This document shows, piece by piece, positions 23,265-31,356 of a stretch of 43,671 bases of DNA (position 1 is its first letter; each line of letters starts with the position of its first letter). The stretch lies in assembly GCA_964514105.1 (NCBI GenBank), contig CAZEPJ010000038.1:1-43671 (forward strand), given 5' to 3'. The stretch comes from CAZEPJ01 sp964514105 (GTDB taxonomy: Bacteria > Desulfobacterota > Desulfocorpusculales > Desulfocorpusculum). The notes below the pieces were generated by a model. It made no database searches. It was not told the DNA's origin and saw nothing but the letters and a program-made list of their open reading frames with translations. The translations under genes were made by a program, and so were the position numbers.

Positions 23265-24143
23265 ATGACGCTCTTTCTCCAGTTCTTCCTCAACGGCATC
23301 CTGGTGGGGGGGCTGTACGCCCTTCTGGCCTCGGGGGTGGTCCTCATCTACAAGGCGACCCGGGTCTTCAACTTCGCCCTGGGGGAGATGCTGGCCGTGG
23401 GGGCCTTTCTCCTCCTGACCTTCCTGGGCACCGCGGGCCTCTCCCTGTGGCCCGCCCTGTTCCTCACCGCCCTGGCGGCCATGGCCATGGGTCTGGCCAT
23501 GGAGCGTCTGGCCCTCAGGCCTCTTATCGGACAGCCCATCCTGGCGGCCATCATGGCCACCCTCTCCCTGTCGCTCATCCTGCGGGGCATCGGGTTCTTC
23601 GTGTGGGGTTCGCCCACGGTCTCCTATCCCCAGAAGATCACCCCCTCGGCGGCCCTGCTCCTGGGGGAGATCTTTCTGCCCAACGAGCTGCTCTGGACCT
23701 TCGTGGTCTCGGTGGCCATCTTCCTGGCCATGGCCCTCTTCTTCCGGGCCACCAAGACCGGCCTGTTCATGCGCGCCACGGCCGAGAGCCACCAGGTGGC
23801 TCAGGCCGCGGGCATCAACGTGGAGCGCATCTTCGCCGCCGCCTGGGCCCTGGCCGCCCTGGTCGCCGCCGCCAGCGGGATCATGCTGGGAAACCGCTTC
23901 GGAATCGGCATCACCACCCTGCCCGTCATGGCCATGCGGGCCTTTCCGGCCGTGCTCTTCGGAGGGCTGGAGTCCATCTCTGGGGCCATCATCGGCGGGC
24001 TCGTCATCGGCGTCATGGAGAGCCTGGTGGGCGGGTACCTGGACCCCACGTACTCGGAGCTGACCCCGTACGTGGTCCTGCTTCTGGTCCTGCTCATCCG
24101 GCCCGAGGGGCTCTTCGGCCTCAAGAGGATCGAGAGGATCTGA
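23265..24143 (+). CDS. livH: LIV-type ABC transporter permease (LivH-like), system 1
   Basis: 292 aa integral membrane protein with about eight hydrophobic segments. The N-terminus FFLNGILVGGLYALLASGVV and GVVLIYKATRVFNFALGEML are the LivH signature, and AESHQVAQAAGINVERIFAAAW is the cytoplasmic EAA-like loop that contacts the ATPase. It forms half of the inner-membrane channel. A purine-rich AAGGCGGAGCGG precedes the ATG. It is separated from the ligase by 190 nt but clearly belongs to the same system; livM starts 2 nt after its stop. Confidence 0.93.
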   Translation: MTLFLQFFLNGILVGGLYALLASGVVLIYKATRVFNFALGEMLAVGAFLLLTFLGTAGLSLWPALFLTALAAMAMGLAMERLALRPLIGQPILAAIMATLSLSLILRGIGFFVWGSPTVSYPQKITPSAALLLGEIFLPNELLWTFVVSVAIFLAMALFFRATKTGLFMRATAESHQVAQAAGINVERIFAAAWALAALVAAASGIMLGNRFGIGITTLPVMAMRAFPAVLFGGLESISGAIIGGLVIGVMESLVGGYLDPTYSELTPYVVLLLVLLIRPEGLFGLKRIERI

Positions 24144-24145
24144 CC

Positions 24146-25204
24146 ATGTATCGGCCCTGCGGGGTATTCGACGAAAGCTACGCCCAGAACCGGGCCATCG
24201 TGCGCACGACCCGACACGCCGTGCTTCTGGGCGTCGGGCTGGCCCTGCTCCTGTCCATGCCGCTCTACCTGGGCGGGCGGGTCCTCCACTTCGTGAACCT
24301 GGTGGGAATCAGCATGATCGCGGCCCAGGGGCTCAACCTCCTGACGGGGTTCGCCGGCCAGATCTCCCTGGGCCAGTCGGCCTTCATGGCCGTCGGGGCG
24401 TACAGCTCGGCCCTACTCACCGTGCACCTCCACTTCCCCTTCTGGGCTGCCCTCCCGTGCTCGGCCCTGATCACGGGCCTGGTGGGGACCGTCTTCGGCG
24501 CGCCGTCGCTGCGGATCAAGGGATTCTACCTGGCCATGGCCACCCTGGCAGCCCAGATGATCATCCCCTGGATGGTGATCAACGTCCGGGCGGACCTCAC
24601 GGGCGGCTCCAGCTCCATGCTGGTGCCGGCCCCCAAGCTGTTCGGCGTCACCTTCTCCAGCCAGCAGTCCATGTTCTATATCATCGTCCCGCTGGCCCTG
24701 CTGACCCTCTACCTGGTCCGCAATCTGGTGCGAAGCCGCCTGGGGCGGGCCTTCATCGCCGTGCGGGACAACGACCTGGCCGCCGAGATGATGGGGATCA
24801 ACCTCATGCACCACAAATTCCTTGCCTTCTTCCTGTCGTCCTTCTACGCGGGGGTGGCCGGCTCGCTGTGGGCCCACTGGATGCGGGCCATCTCTCCGGA
24901 CCAGTTCAACCTCATGGAGTCCATCTGGTTCCTGGGAATGATCATCGTGGGGGGGATGGGGAGCGTGGTGGGGGTGGCCCTGGCCGTGGTATTTATCAAG
25001 TTCCTGGACATCATGATAACGGTCTTCAGCCCCAGCCTCACGGCGTTTCTGAGCCCCCAGCTGGCCCAGGACACGGCTGCCGGGCTGAGCCCCTTTGTCT
25101 TCGGCGCCCTGATCCTGGTCTTTCTCATCCTGGAGCCACGCGGGCTGGCCCATCGCTGGGAGATCGCCAAGGCCTATTTCCGGCTCTGGCCGTTCAAGTA
25201 CTGA
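24146..25204 (+). CDS. livM: LIV-type ABC transporter permease (LivM-like), system 1
   Basis: 352 aa. A cytoplasmic N-terminus of about 25 residues is followed by nine or ten membrane segments. LLTGFAGQISLGQSAFMAVGAY is the LivM hallmark, and AVRDNDLAAEMMGINLMHHK is the loop that meets the ATPase. Longer in-frame readings to the left overlap livH and are artefacts. It pairs with LivH to form the channel. A 188-nt gap follows before the binding-protein gene; apart from G+C-rich sequence and the AAGGAGGG ribosome-binding site I see nothing in it. Confidence 0.93.
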   Translation: MYRPCGVFDESYAQNRAIVRTTRHAVLLGVGLALLLSMPLYLGGRVLHFVNLVGISMIAAQGLNLLTGFAGQISLGQSAFMAVGAYSSALLTVHLHFPFWAALPCSALITGLVGTVFGAPSLRIKGFYLAMATLAAQMIIPWMVINVRADLTGGSSSMLVPAPKLFGVTFSSQQSMFYIIVPLALLTLYLVRNLVRSRLGRAFIAVRDNDLAAEMMGINLMHHKFLAFFLSSFYAGVAGSLWAHWMRAISPDQFNLMESIWFLGMIIVGGMGSVVGVALAVVFIKFLDIMITVFSPSLTAFLSPQLAQDTAAGLSPFVFGALILVFLILEPRGLAHRWEIAKAYFRLWPFKY

Positions 25205-25392
25205 GCCCCTGCCCCGCGTCGGCCGCCCGGGCCGGCACACAGGGGGGCCGGTATCCACGAGTGCTGAAGGCGTTGCCCGGGGTCGCCCGGATGCCCGCTG
25301 TGGGGCAGAGTCGGGCCCCGGCGGAAAACCCCAATGCGCGGCGGGTCGCCGCTTTGCCGGCCTCCTCGCCGCCCAACCCAAAGGAGGGACAG

Positions 25393-26613
25393 ATGAGAGG
25401 GTCTTGGAAGGTCGCGATTCCGTTGTTGGTTCTGGTCCTCGGCGCAGCCGCCCTCGGCCTCCAGCCCCATCCAGCGGGGGCCGCGGGAAAGCCCGAGAAG
25501 CTCATCTACGCCAGCATCCCGGACATGACCGGGCCGTACGCGGCCATCGTGGGACCGGCCCAGGCCGCCTTCGCCGACGCCGTTCAGTATGTCAACGAGA
25601 CAGGAGGCGTCCGAGGAGTCCCCCTGGAGGCCGTGGTGCGCGACTGCGGCGGCAAGGTGGACGTGGGGGTCAACATCTACATGCAGTACCGGGAGATGAA
25701 CCCCAGGCCGTCCATGGTCTACGGCGTCCTGTCCGGGGTGGGCGAGGCATTGAAGGAGCGCTTCAACGAGGACCAGTTCCCGGCCATGTGGGTCTGCTCC
25801 ACCGAGGTGGTCTACCCCCCCATGTACACCTTCGGGGCGTACCCCACGTACGCGGACCTGTGCGGGCTTTTCATCGACTGGCTGGCCGAGACATGGAAGG
25901 GGACGGGAAAGCCCAAGCTCGCCTTCCTCACCTGGGACAGCACGTACGGCAAGGCCGTTCTCTACGACGAGGTCATGGAGTACGCGGCCAAGAAGGGCAT
26001 CGAGGTGGTGGCCCAGGAGCTCTTCCGGGTCCCGGACGTGGACCTGACGAGCCAGCTGACCCGCATCCGGGTCAAGAACCCGGACTGGATCTTCACCAAC
26101 ACCGCGGGCCGGGGCCCGGCCCTGGTGGCCAAGGCCGCCAAGGAAATGGGGATCAAGGCCAGGATCGCGGGCTCTATCGGCCTGGACGACTCCTGCCTCT
26201 ACATCGAAAAAGAGGCCCTGGAGGGAGCGGTCACGGTCCACCCATTCGCCAACTGGTCCGAGACGGCCAACAAGGGCGTCCAGCTCATGAACCAGTACAT
26301 GGAGAAGAACAAGCGACCGGCCACATACAGGACCATCATGTACCCCATGGGCTTCACCGGGGTCCTGGTCTTCAAGGAGGTGGTGGGGCGCATCGTGGAC
26401 AAGAAGGGGTGGGATGCGGTCAACGGCCCCAACATCAAGGCGGAGATGGAGGCCCTGACGGATTTCAACGCCGGGGACATCGCCACCTTCTCGTATACCC
26501 CCAAGCGACACGCCCCCAACCTGGCCAAGGTGCTCCAGGTGCAGGGCGGCAAGTGGGTCCCGGTGACCGGCTTGAAGGAGTGCCCCAACCTGGTCCCGGC
26601 CAAGTACCGGTGA
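25393..26613 (+). CDS. livK: LIV-type periplasmic substrate-binding protein, system 1
   Basis: 406 aa with a Sec signal peptide: positive MRGSWK, a hydrophobic stretch to about residue 25, then a cleavage site near AGAAG at 29-33. The mature protein is a type I periplasmic-binding fold (IPDMTGPYAAIVGPAQAAFADAVQYVNETGGVRG; split here as IPDMTGPYAAIVG and YVNETGGVRGVPLEAVV). It captures the ligand outside the inner membrane. It differs from the amino-acid binders in having RDCGGKVD and an MQYREMNP region, and groups by eye with proteins found beside acyl-CoA ligases. Ribosome-binding site AAGGAGGG. Its position between livM and livF is usual in this operon type. Confidence 0.93.
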   Translation: MRGSWKVAIPLLVLVLGAAALGLQPHPAGAAGKPEKLIYASIPDMTGPYAAIVGPAQAAFADAVQYVNETGGVRGVPLEAVVRDCGGKVDVGVNIYMQYREMNPRPSMVYGVLSGVGEALKERFNEDQFPAMWVCSTEVVYPPMYTFGAYPTYADLCGLFIDWLAETWKGTGKPKLAFLTWDSTYGKAVLYDEVMEYAAKKGIEVVAQELFRVPDVDLTSQLTRIRVKNPDWIFTNTAGRGPALVAKAAKEMGIKARIAGSIGLDDSCLYIEKEALEGAVTVHPFANWSETANKGVQLMNQYMEKNKRPATYRTIMYPMGFTGVLVFKEVVGRIVDKKGWDAVNGPNIKAEMEALTDFNAGDIATFSYTPKRHAPNLAKVLQVQGGKWVPVTGLKECPNLVPAKYR

Positions 26614-26654
26614 GGCGGCGCCGGATCGCGGCGGATCGCTGAGTCTTGGCGCCC

Positions 26655-26703
26655 GGTGCGGATCGGCCATGGTGGCTGATCCGTACCTGGCCCGGTCCGC
26701 ACC
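26655..26703 (+). other. Long hairpin between livK and livF
   Basis: GGTGCGGA (26655-26662) is perfectly complementary to TCCGCACC (26696-26703), and inside it GGCCA (26665-26669) pairs with TGGCC. No T run follows. It lies 41 nt after the binding-protein gene and could protect the upstream mRNA from 3' exonucleases, raising binding-protein output. Confidence 0.5.
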
Positions 26704-26764
26704 GCGATCTCTGTGCCCTGGGGGCGGTCCGGGGCACGGGCGAGAAGACAGGGGAAGGTTCCGC

Positions 26765-27559
26765 ATGCTGCGCCTCTCCAACGTGGAAGTCATGTACTCC
26801 AACGTCATCCTGGTCCTCAAGGGCGTGTCCCTCGAGGTGGGGGATGGGCGGATCGTGGTCCTCCTGGGGGCCAACGGTGCGGGAAAGACCACCACCCTCA
26901 AGGCGGTCTCGGGGCTGCTGTACGCCGAGACGGGCCGGGTCACCGATGGGGACATCACCTTCGAGGGAGAGTCCATCAAGGGGGTCAGCCCCCACCGGGT
27001 GGTGGAGCGGGGCATCGTCCAGGTGCAGGAGGGACGGCGTATCTTCGAGCACTTCACCGTGGAGGAGGAGCTCCGGGTCGGTGCGTGCGTGGCCGGCCGC
27101 GGGGCCCGCCTCCGGGAGGACCTGGAGCTGATCTACACCTATTTCCCCCGGCTGCGCGACCTGAGAAAGCGCACCTGCGGCTGGCTCTCGGGAGGGGAGC
27201 AGCAGATGCTCGTCATCGGCCGCGCCCTCATCACCCGGCCCAAGCTCATGATGCTGGACGAGCCTTCTCTGGGGTTGAGCCCGCTTCTCATCCGGGAGAT
27301 CTTCTCCATCATCCGGCGGATCAACGCCGAAGAGGGCAAGGCCATCCTGCTGGTGGAGCAAAACGCCGTCATGTCCCTGGACATAGGACATTACGGGTAC
27401 GTCATGGAAAACGGCCGCATCGTCATGGACGGACCCGCCGAGCAGCTTCGCCACAACGAGGACATCAAGGAGTTCTACCTGGGCCTCTCCGAGATCGGCC
27501 AGCGAAAGTCCTACCGCGACGTCAAGCACTACCGCCGCCGCAAGCGCTGGCTGGCGTGA
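26765..27559 (+). CDS. livF: LIV-type ABC transporter ATPase (LivF-like), system 1
   Basis: 264 aa from the ATG at 26765 behind AGGGGAAGG; a frame opening at 26669 has no ribosome-binding site. Walker A GANGAGKT, signature LSGGEQQ, Walker B LMMLDEPSLGLSP and switch EQNAVMSL are intact. The last 25 residues form a basic tail (KSYRDVKHYRRRKRW) that many LivF proteins lack but which I associate with versions next to acyl-CoA ligases. It is the second ATPase of the importer and the last gene of the long operon. A short hairpin follows the stop codon. Confidence 0.93.
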   Translation: MLRLSNVEVMYSNVILVLKGVSLEVGDGRIVVLLGANGAGKTTTLKAVSGLLYAETGRVTDGDITFEGESIKGVSPHRVVERGIVQVQEGRRIFEHFTVEEELRVGACVAGRGARLREDLELIYTYFPRLRDLRKRTCGWLSGGEQQMLVIGRALITRPKLMMLDEPSLGLSPLLIREIFSIIRRINAEEGKAILLVEQNAVMSLDIGHYGYVMENGRIVMDGPAEQLRHNEDIKEFYLGLSEIGQRKSYRDVKHYRRRKRWLA

Positions 27560-27579
27560 GCGGGGATTGCCCATCCCGC
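27560..27579 (+). terminator. Weak hairpin after livF
   Basis: GCGGG (27560-27564) pairs with CCCGC (27575-27579), beginning at the base after the livF stop codon. There is no T run, so termination here, if any, would be weak or Rho-assisted. Confidence 0.3.
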
Positions 27580-27879
27580 CCAATTCCTCCGTGAGATCGT
27601 GTGGAAACATTGGACGCATCCGGCCATACGAGGCCGCCCGAGACCATGGGCACCGACGCCTCCATTCGGCCTTTCTCCCGTCTCTTCTTCTCTGTGCCGG
27701 TCTTCCAGGACCCCTCAGCCCATTGCCTCGCCCCCGAGGAAGAACAGCAGTTCGCCCCCCCCCCGTCAGGCCCGACACCCGTTCGTTGCCGCCTCCTCGG
27801 ATGTCGCACCCTGATTCACCTGCAAGAAAACCAAAGAGCGTCTGAGCCCAGAGGAACCGATTGATCGAATGCCCTCGGC

Positions 27880-27925
27880 ACGGGGACTCCATTTCCCACG
27901 AGGTGGGAGAATTGGGGTGAGGGCC
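27880..27925. repeat. Dispersed intergenic hairpin repeat, degenerate copy
   Basis: The core is TCCCAC-GAG-GTGGGA (27894-27908), flanked by ATTGGGGTGAGGGCC. Read on the minus strand it translates in one frame to a P-H-P-N-S-P-T pattern, reminiscent of the widespread repeat whose spurious translation is PHPNPLPRGEG. Only one copy is in the window, so its repeat status rests on that resemblance. Confidence 0.42.
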
Positions 27926-28164
27926 CTCCCGGGTCCGTTTGATCTTCTTCCGGAACAGCCGGTGGATCGAGCCCCAAGGATACATTCCTTGGCGTCGCCG
28001 CCGCGCCTGGGATTCGCCCGCCTGGCCCCAGGGGAACAGACCCGTCGAACGCACCGGTCGCAGGTCGTCTGGAGCGGGGGCTCTTGGGGGGAAACGAATG
28101 AGGAAGATCCGTGGGGGTTGCGCGGGGATGGCGTCGCCGGGGGGGCTCTGTACGACAATGCCTG

Positions 28165-28193
28165 TTGACAAACCGAATGCGGCGCAGTATCAG
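28165..28193 (+). promoter_or_regulatory. Candidate promoter upstream of the 372-aa membrane protein gene
   Basis: TTGACA (28165-28170, perfect), 17 nt, TATCAG (28188-28193, 4/6). It would give a leader of about 260 nt before the gene at 28459. Confidence 0.38.
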
Positions 28194-28458
28194 ATCTACT
28201 CGGAAACGCAGACTGCCGCAAGAGCGCAATTCCGCGTCCCAACCGACGCTGCAGCAAGGCGTCCGGATGCAGAACCCCTCGCCCCCCCGTTGGATCTTCC
28301 CCACAGGGCCGCTTGCCTGTTGGCGGCCCGGACCCAGGGCGGGGAGAGCAGGGGGGCCCTCGCCGGGCCATCGAATGCTGGAGCTGGGGATCCATCCGGG
28401 CTCGAGAGCGGGCGGCCCTCCCTGAGGCGGGCCGTGCCAAGGCGTCCGGGAGGCAGCC

Positions 28459-29577
28459 ATGAGAGTCCTTCTCGCCTTCGCGTACTTCTTCGCATCCGTC
28501 TTGGTTCCGGTGGGCATCGCCTTTCTGGGGATGACCATGGCCCCCGCCCGGCTCACGGTGGATCAGGAGGCGCTCCGGGCCCTGCACGAGGACCCCAAGC
28601 ATGGGGGCGGAATCCTCCGGGGCGCCAGCTCCCGGGAGCGGTTCTCCTATCCGGGAACCCTCGGTGGGGTGTCCGGACATCAGGACGGGGGAACGATCCG
28701 GGTCCTCCTGTGCGAAGGGGAAAGGCAGGCCCGGAAGGTCTTCAAGGAGTACACGGCCAGGGTCGGCCAGGCCGCCGGCGTCCACCAGTCCAGCGGATCA
28801 GGCTATCACACCTACCGCGTTCCACAGAAGCAGGTGGCGGGCCGCGTCGAGCTCGTGGACCGGGTGATCGTGCACGCGGAGGGGCGGGACCCGGATGCCA
28901 TCGAGAACCTGATTCGGGACTCCGGTGTCCTTCGCCCCAACCCCCAGGCCAACTGGATGACCACGCTCTTTGGCACCGGCAAGTACGTTCCCCATGCCAT
29001 CGTCCTGATCTTGCTGTACGCTGCGGTCCAACTTCGCATCTGGAACCGCGTGGGAAGTTGGGCTGCCCGCATCCCGGCCAAGCCCGGCGTGGAACCCGTG
29101 GCCGAGGAAGAGCTCAGAAGGAGGCTCCTCGCCCTCAACCAGGAGGATGTCCCCTTTCGGGTCGTGGAGAAACGCGGGGGCAAGATGGAGGCCACCTGGA
29201 GGCTGGCGGATGCCAAGTGGGCCGGGGTTCTCACCCTCAACAAGGTGACCGAACTCCGGGTGATTCAGTTGAGGCCCTGCGCCGAGCGCAAGATCTGCCG
29301 GGCCGTGGATATCGGCAAGTCCGTGAGGGCCACGGGAGACGGCCTGGAGATGGGTTTCTCTCTGAGCGGCTACTTCTTTCGGGGGATCGTCTTTGGACAG
29401 TGGGAGTTCGAGCGCCAGTACGGCTTCACCTTCCGCGACGGAACAATCCGTTTCGAAAAGGTCTACGAGTACAAGTTCAGCCAGGAGGAGTTGCGAAGGC
29501 CCATCGTGGAGCTCGTCACAGCAAGCGGCTGGGAGTACAGGCCCGTTCTGTTCATCTCCCGGATCCTGGGCGGCTAG
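28459..29577 (+). CDS. Unknown two-TM membrane-anchored protein
   Basis: 372 aa; I do not recognise the family. Residues 3-25 are hydrophobic (LLAFAYFFASVLVPVGIAFLG), either a signal anchor or an uncleaved signal. About 26-170 would be outside the cytoplasm, about 173-192 form a second membrane helix (YVPHAIVLILLYAAVQLRIW), and the remaining 180 residues are a soluble, probably cytoplasmic, mixed-charge domain containing LFISRILG at the end. Coding is supported by codon usage like the neighbours, GGGAGGCAGCC before the ATG, and lack of competing frames. It stands alone between two operons, so context gives no clue. The start could lie slightly downstream. Confidence 0.72.
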   Translation: MRVLLAFAYFFASVLVPVGIAFLGMTMAPARLTVDQEALRALHEDPKHGGGILRGASSRERFSYPGTLGGVSGHQDGGTIRVLLCEGERQARKVFKEYTARVGQAAGVHQSSGSGYHTYRVPQKQVAGRVELVDRVIVHAEGRDPDAIENLIRDSGVLRPNPQANWMTTLFGTGKYVPHAIVLILLYAAVQLRIWNRVGSWAARIPAKPGVEPVAEEELRRRLLALNQEDVPFRVVEKRGGKMEATWRLADAKWAGVLTLNKVTELRVIQLRPCAERKICRAVDIGKSVRATGDGLEMGFSLSGYFFRGIVFGQWEFERQYGFTFRDGTIRFEKVYEYKFSQEELRRPIVELVTASGWEYRPVLFISRILGG

Positions 29578-29634
29578 GGGGCGGGCGAGGACCGCAAACC
29601 GGCGCATCGCGGCCCTCGGCAGCGGCGGCGTTCC

Positions 29635-29652
29635 TGGCTGCAGGGGCAGCCA
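29635..29652 (+). terminator. Possible hairpin terminator after the membrane protein gene
   Basis: TGGCTGC (29635-29641), AGGG loop, GCAGCCA (29646-29652): a perfect 7-bp stem 58 nt after the stop codon. What follows is AACCCTTGTC with no T run, so its strength is doubtful. Confidence 0.38.
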
Positions 29653-29739
29653 AACCCTTGTCATAGATGGTCCGATGGTTCCCTTGAGCGGAAACGGCTC
29701 AGGAACCCTGCCACGACCGCGCGGATGAGCCCGTCTGCC

Positions 29740-29768
29740 TTGAGAAACCAGGGGGCGACGGATACAAT
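29740..29768 (+). promoter_or_regulatory. Promoter of the pxpABC operon
   Basis: TTGAGA (29740-29745), exactly 17 nt, TACAAT (29763-29768); both boxes are 5/6 matches. Transcription would start near 29775, giving a leader of about 97 nt to the ATG of pxpA, or about 50 nt to the alternative TTG start. Confidence 0.65.
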
Positions 29769-29871
29769 GATGCGCAACCAGCTCGCCTCCGGCAAGGCGC
29801 CCGGGTGGAAAAGGAGGCGGGCTTTGGCGCCTGTTGTCACAGAGGATAACGTGGCGCCCTGGGAGGTCTCC

Positions 29872-30639
29872 ATGAGGATCGACCTGAACTGCGACATGGG
29901 AGAGAGCTTCGGGGCCTACAGGATCGGCATGGACGAGGATGTGATGCCTTTCATCACTTCGGCCAACATCGCCTGCGGCTATCACGGCGGAGACCCGCTG
30001 GTCATGGACCGGACCGTGAAGATGGCCAAAGCCCACGCAGTGGGCATCGGGGCCCACCCCGGGTTCCCGGACCTCATGGGATTCGGCCGGCGCAACATGG
30101 ACTGCACCCAGGACGAGATCCGCAGCTACATCATCTATCAGGTGGGGGCCCTTCAGGGCTTCTGCAGGGCCAACGGCGTGTCCATGGCCCACGTCAAGCC
30201 CCACGGCAACCTGTACAACATGGCCCTCGACAGCGAGCCGATCGCCACGGCCATCGTTCAGGGAATCCTGGCCGTGGACTCCACTCTGCTCTACGTGGCC
30301 CTGGCCGGGGCCAGGGGGGAGCGGGCGCGACGCATCGGCCAGGAGATGGGCCTGAAGGTGGTGTACGAGGCCTTCCCGGACCGGGCGTACACCCCCCAGG
30401 GGGGGCTGGTCCCGCGGCGGGAACAGGGGGCCGTGATCCACGACCCCGAGGTCGTGGCCCGACGGGCCCTGCTCATGGCCGCAGAGCACAAGGTGGTGGC
30501 CGTGGACGGCACCGTGATCCCCCTGGAGGTCCAGACCCTGTGCGTCCACGGGGACAACCCGGCGGCGGTGGCCCTGGTGCGATCCATCCGGAAACGTCTG
30601 GAGGCCGAGGGCATCGCGGTCAGGCCCATGGGAGGCTGA
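29872..30639 (+). CDS. pxpA: 5-oxoprolinase subunit A (LamB/YcsF family)
   Basis: 255 aa, the usual length. MRIDLNCDMGESFGAY at the very N-terminus, TSANIACGYHGGDP, VGIGAHPGFPDLMGFGRR and AHVKPHGNLYNMA are the conserved blocks of this family, with the metal-binding His residues among them. With PxpB and PxpC it hydrolyses 5-oxo-L-proline to L-glutamate at the cost of ATP in the cytosol. The ATG at 29872 has GGGAGG 5 nt upstream and fits the family N-terminus. A TTG at 29824, in frame and behind a stronger AAGGAGG, would add 16 residues. It is the first gene of a tight three-gene operon. Confidence 0.95.
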   Translation: MRIDLNCDMGESFGAYRIGMDEDVMPFITSANIACGYHGGDPLVMDRTVKMAKAHAVGIGAHPGFPDLMGFGRRNMDCTQDEIRSYIIYQVGALQGFCRANGVSMAHVKPHGNLYNMALDSEPIATAIVQGILAVDSTLLYVALAGARGERARRIGQEMGLKVVYEAFPDRAYTPQGGLVPRREQGAVIHDPEVVARRALLMAAEHKVVAVDGTVIPLEVQTLCVHGDNPAAVALVRSIRKRLEAEGIAVRPMGG

Positions 30640-30642
30640 TCC

Positions 30643-31356
30643 ATGGCGGCCACGCCCCTGTTTTCCAAGCCCGTCATCCGCCTGGTGGGCGACCAGGGAC
30701 TCCTGGTGGAGTACGGGGACGCCATCGACCTCGAGGTCAACCGGAAGGTGCGCGCCATGGGCGCGGCGCTCAAGGCCCGGGAGGTGCCAGGCCTCCGGGA
30801 GATCATCCCCACGTACCGCTCCCTCCTCCTCCTGTACGATCCCGTGGTCACGTCCCCGGCCCGCCTGGAGAGGGTCTTGGCCCGGGCCGAGGAGGCTCTG
30901 GAGGGCCTGGAGCCGCCCGTGGCCAAGACCGTGGAGATCCCCGTTTGCTACGGGGGGGAGATGGGCCCGGACCTGGATTTCGTGGCCCGGCACTGCGGCC
31001 TGGGCGCGCAGGAGGTGATCCGGCTTCACTCCGCCCCCGTGTACCGCATCTACATGATGGGCTTCACCCCGGGGTTCCCGTTCCTGGGCGGCCTTCCCGA
31101 GGCCCTGGTGACACCCCGCCTGGAGACCCCGAGGACCCACGTCCCCGCCGGGAGCGTGGCCCTGGCCGCCAACCAGACCGGCATCTACCCCGTGGCCAGC
31201 CCAGGCGGATGGCGCATTATCGGGCGCACACCCCTGAGGCTCTTCGATCCCCGGCGGCCGGATCCGTTCTTGTTTCGGGCCGGGGACTCCCTGCGCTTCG
31301 TCCCCATCACCGAGGAAGAGTTCTTTCGCGTGGCCGCTCAGGCAGGAGGGGAATGA
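30643..31356 (+). CDS. pxpB: 5-oxoprolinase subunit B (KipI family)
   Basis: 237 aa. IRLVGDQGLLVEYGDAIDLEVN at the N-terminus, IPVCYGGEMGPDLDFVARH in the middle and the invariant MGFTPGFPFLGGLP, followed by TPRLETPRTHVPAGSVALAANQTGIYP (split: TPRLETPRTHVPAGSV, NQTGIYP), are the KipI/PxpB marks; the cyclophilin-like fold lies in the C-terminal half. It works with PxpC in ATP-dependent opening of 5-oxoproline. It begins 3 nt after pxpA, and its stop overlaps the pxpC start. B. subtilis KipI is also a kinase inhibitor, but the three-gene operon favours the enzyme role. Confidence 0.95.
   Translation: MAATPLFSKPVIRLVGDQGLLVEYGDAIDLEVNRKVRAMGAALKAREVPGLREIIPTYRSLLLLYDPVVTSPARLERVLARAEEALEGLEPPVAKTVEIPVCYGGEMGPDLDFVARHCGLGAQEVIRLHSAPVYRIYMMGFTPGFPFLGGLPEALVTPRLETPRTHVPAGSVALAANQTGIYPVASPGGWRIIGRTPLRLFDPRRPDPFLFRAGDSLRFVPITEEEFFRVAAQAGGE

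Larger units (their letters stand above)
27580..28458. other. Non-coding stretch with no recognisable gene
   Basis: About 880 nt between livF and the next plausible gene. Open frames here on both strands have low-complexity, Arg/Pro-rich translations with no family resemblance and no good ribosome-binding sites. It contains the dispersed-repeat hairpin at 27880-27925 and a promoter-like pair at 28165-28193. It may be the eroded remains of a gene, but no reading frame convinces me. Confidence 0.6.
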
